Shown: positions 21,085 through 21,511 of the stretch, in pieces | Numbering within the stretch: position 1 is the stretch's first letter | Layout of the letters: every line of letters begins with the position of its first letter | Assembly (NCBI GenBank): GCA_900769545.1 | Contig: CAAGGZ010000142.1 | Coordinates: 1-21,511, forward strand | Source of the DNA: Clostridia bacterium | Lineage (GTDB): Bacteria; Bacillota; Clostridia; Christensenellales; Borkfalkiaceae | DNA length: 21,511 nucleotides | Direction: 5' to 3' | Position numbers and translations under genes: made by a program | The notes under the pieces: generated by a model | Seen by the model: only the letters and a program-made list of their open reading frames with translations | What the model was told of the DNA's origin: nothing | Database searches by the model: none

Positions 21085-21511
21085 TTAGGAATCCGTGATA
21101 TATTTTCTCACATACAAAGGGATTCTCACGCTCTCCGCCAAACGTTTGCAAGCCTCCACTTCCTCTTCGCCGATACAATCCACGATAGAGAAACGGCAAG
21201 CAATACCGCTCTTACGGCAGAGCTTCGCAAACTCGATAAGCCCAGTAAAACCTGCTTCGCCGAACTGCGAACGGCAGATGGGCTGATATTTTTCCACGCA
21301 GGAAGCGTTGAGCGAAATATTCACGAAATCGATTTTTCCTTTCAAATCAAGCGTAATGTCACGCTTGTTGATAAGATTCCCCTGCCCGTTGGTATTTAAA
21401 CGGGTTTTTAAGCCTTTTTCGTGGAAATAATCGCAGAGCGCAACCATTTCCGCAACTTTATACGTCGGCTCTCCAAAGCCGCAAAATACCGCTTCTTTAA
21501 AGCGAGTCAAA
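21085..21511 (-). CDS. radical SAM protein, TatD-associated type (C-terminal part; gene runs off the window)
   Basis: Only the last 141 or so residues are present; the reading frame is still open at the right edge, so the 5' end and the CxxxCxxC cluster motif lie outside. The visible part starts in FCGFGEPTYK, the GE motif that contacts SAM, and continues with RLNTNGQGNLI, KIDFVNISLNA and RFSIVDCIGEEEV, which are strand motifs of the radical SAM barrel. Sequence style and position upstream of rsmA match the small radical SAM proteins found between tatD and rsmA in Clostridia, whose reaction is not known. If so, a tatD-family nuclease gene should lie just beyond the edge. Confidence 0.82.
   Translation of the reverse strand, partial: LTRFKEAVFCGFGEPTYKVAEMVALCDYFHEKGLKTRLNTNGQGNLINKRDITLDLKGKIDFVNISLNASCVEKYQPICRSQFGEAGFTGLIEFAKLCRKSGIACRFSIVDCIGEEEVEACKRLAESVRIPLYVRKYITDS

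Overview
The window looks like chromosomal DNA of a low-to-mid GC Gram-positive bacterium, most likely an uncultured member of the Clostridia. The inference rests on a T-box riboswitch, strong AGGAGG-type ribosome binding sites, many sigma-A promoters with 17-nt spacers, an FeoB-associated Cys-rich protein, a clostridial 2[4Fe-4S] ferredoxin and a gene order resembling the TatD-linked radical SAM - rsmA pairing. Most of the window is ordinary core genome. I see no CRISPR array, prophage, insertion sequence, tRNA or rRNA.

Layout, left to right. 1-2070: ribosomal protein L31 (minus) diverges from a zinc-ligand-less MDR dehydrogenase and a YfcE-type phosphodiesterase. 2100-3830: a tryptophan T-box (specifier UGG) controls a lone TrpB2-type tryptophan synthase beta chain. 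3845-6370: queH (minus) diverges from a THUMP RNA methyltransferase followed by a four-helix membrane protein. 6373-9765: a ferrous-iron operon on the minus strand, feoA - feoB - FeoB-associated Cys-rich peptide - low-molecular-weight protein phosphatase, with a consensus promoter flanked by palindromes. 9857-13932: a minus-strand cluster ruvC - ruvA - ruvB - queA - DtxR-family repressor, running from one promoter. 13994-14355: a short stand-alone transcript encoding a 59-residue hydrophobic peptide. 14394-15805: ferredoxin and an AT-rich, possibly truncated lipoprotein. 15847-17236: a NifS-like cysteine desulfurase diverging from an EF-G paralog with a folded leader and degenerate G motifs. 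19442-21511: a PAP2 phosphatase, a short repeat patch, rsmA and the 3' part of a radical SAM gene that runs off the window.

How the parts connect. The DtxR-type protein has a Cys at the position that in DtxR/IdeR binds iron, and it lies directly upstream of feoAB. The feo promoter carries two copies of a CTTAACCnnGGTTAAG-like palindrome, so I infer iron-dependent repression of feo. A third near-match lies between the ruvC promoter and the small-peptide promoter. Queuosine synthesis is represented twice (QueA makes epoxyqueuosine, QueH reduces it) in two separate transcription units.

The items most worth a second look are the small-peptide transcript with the iron-box-like site beside it, the three promoters placed so that the mRNA should start at or within a few bases of the ATG, the folded leader and altered G motifs of the EF-G paralog, the basic low-complexity tail on RuvC, the lipoprotein that keeps only half a solute-binding fold, and a CGTACATGG/TTTCAACG repeat found at two places. 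No search could be run, so all family names come from reading motifs.
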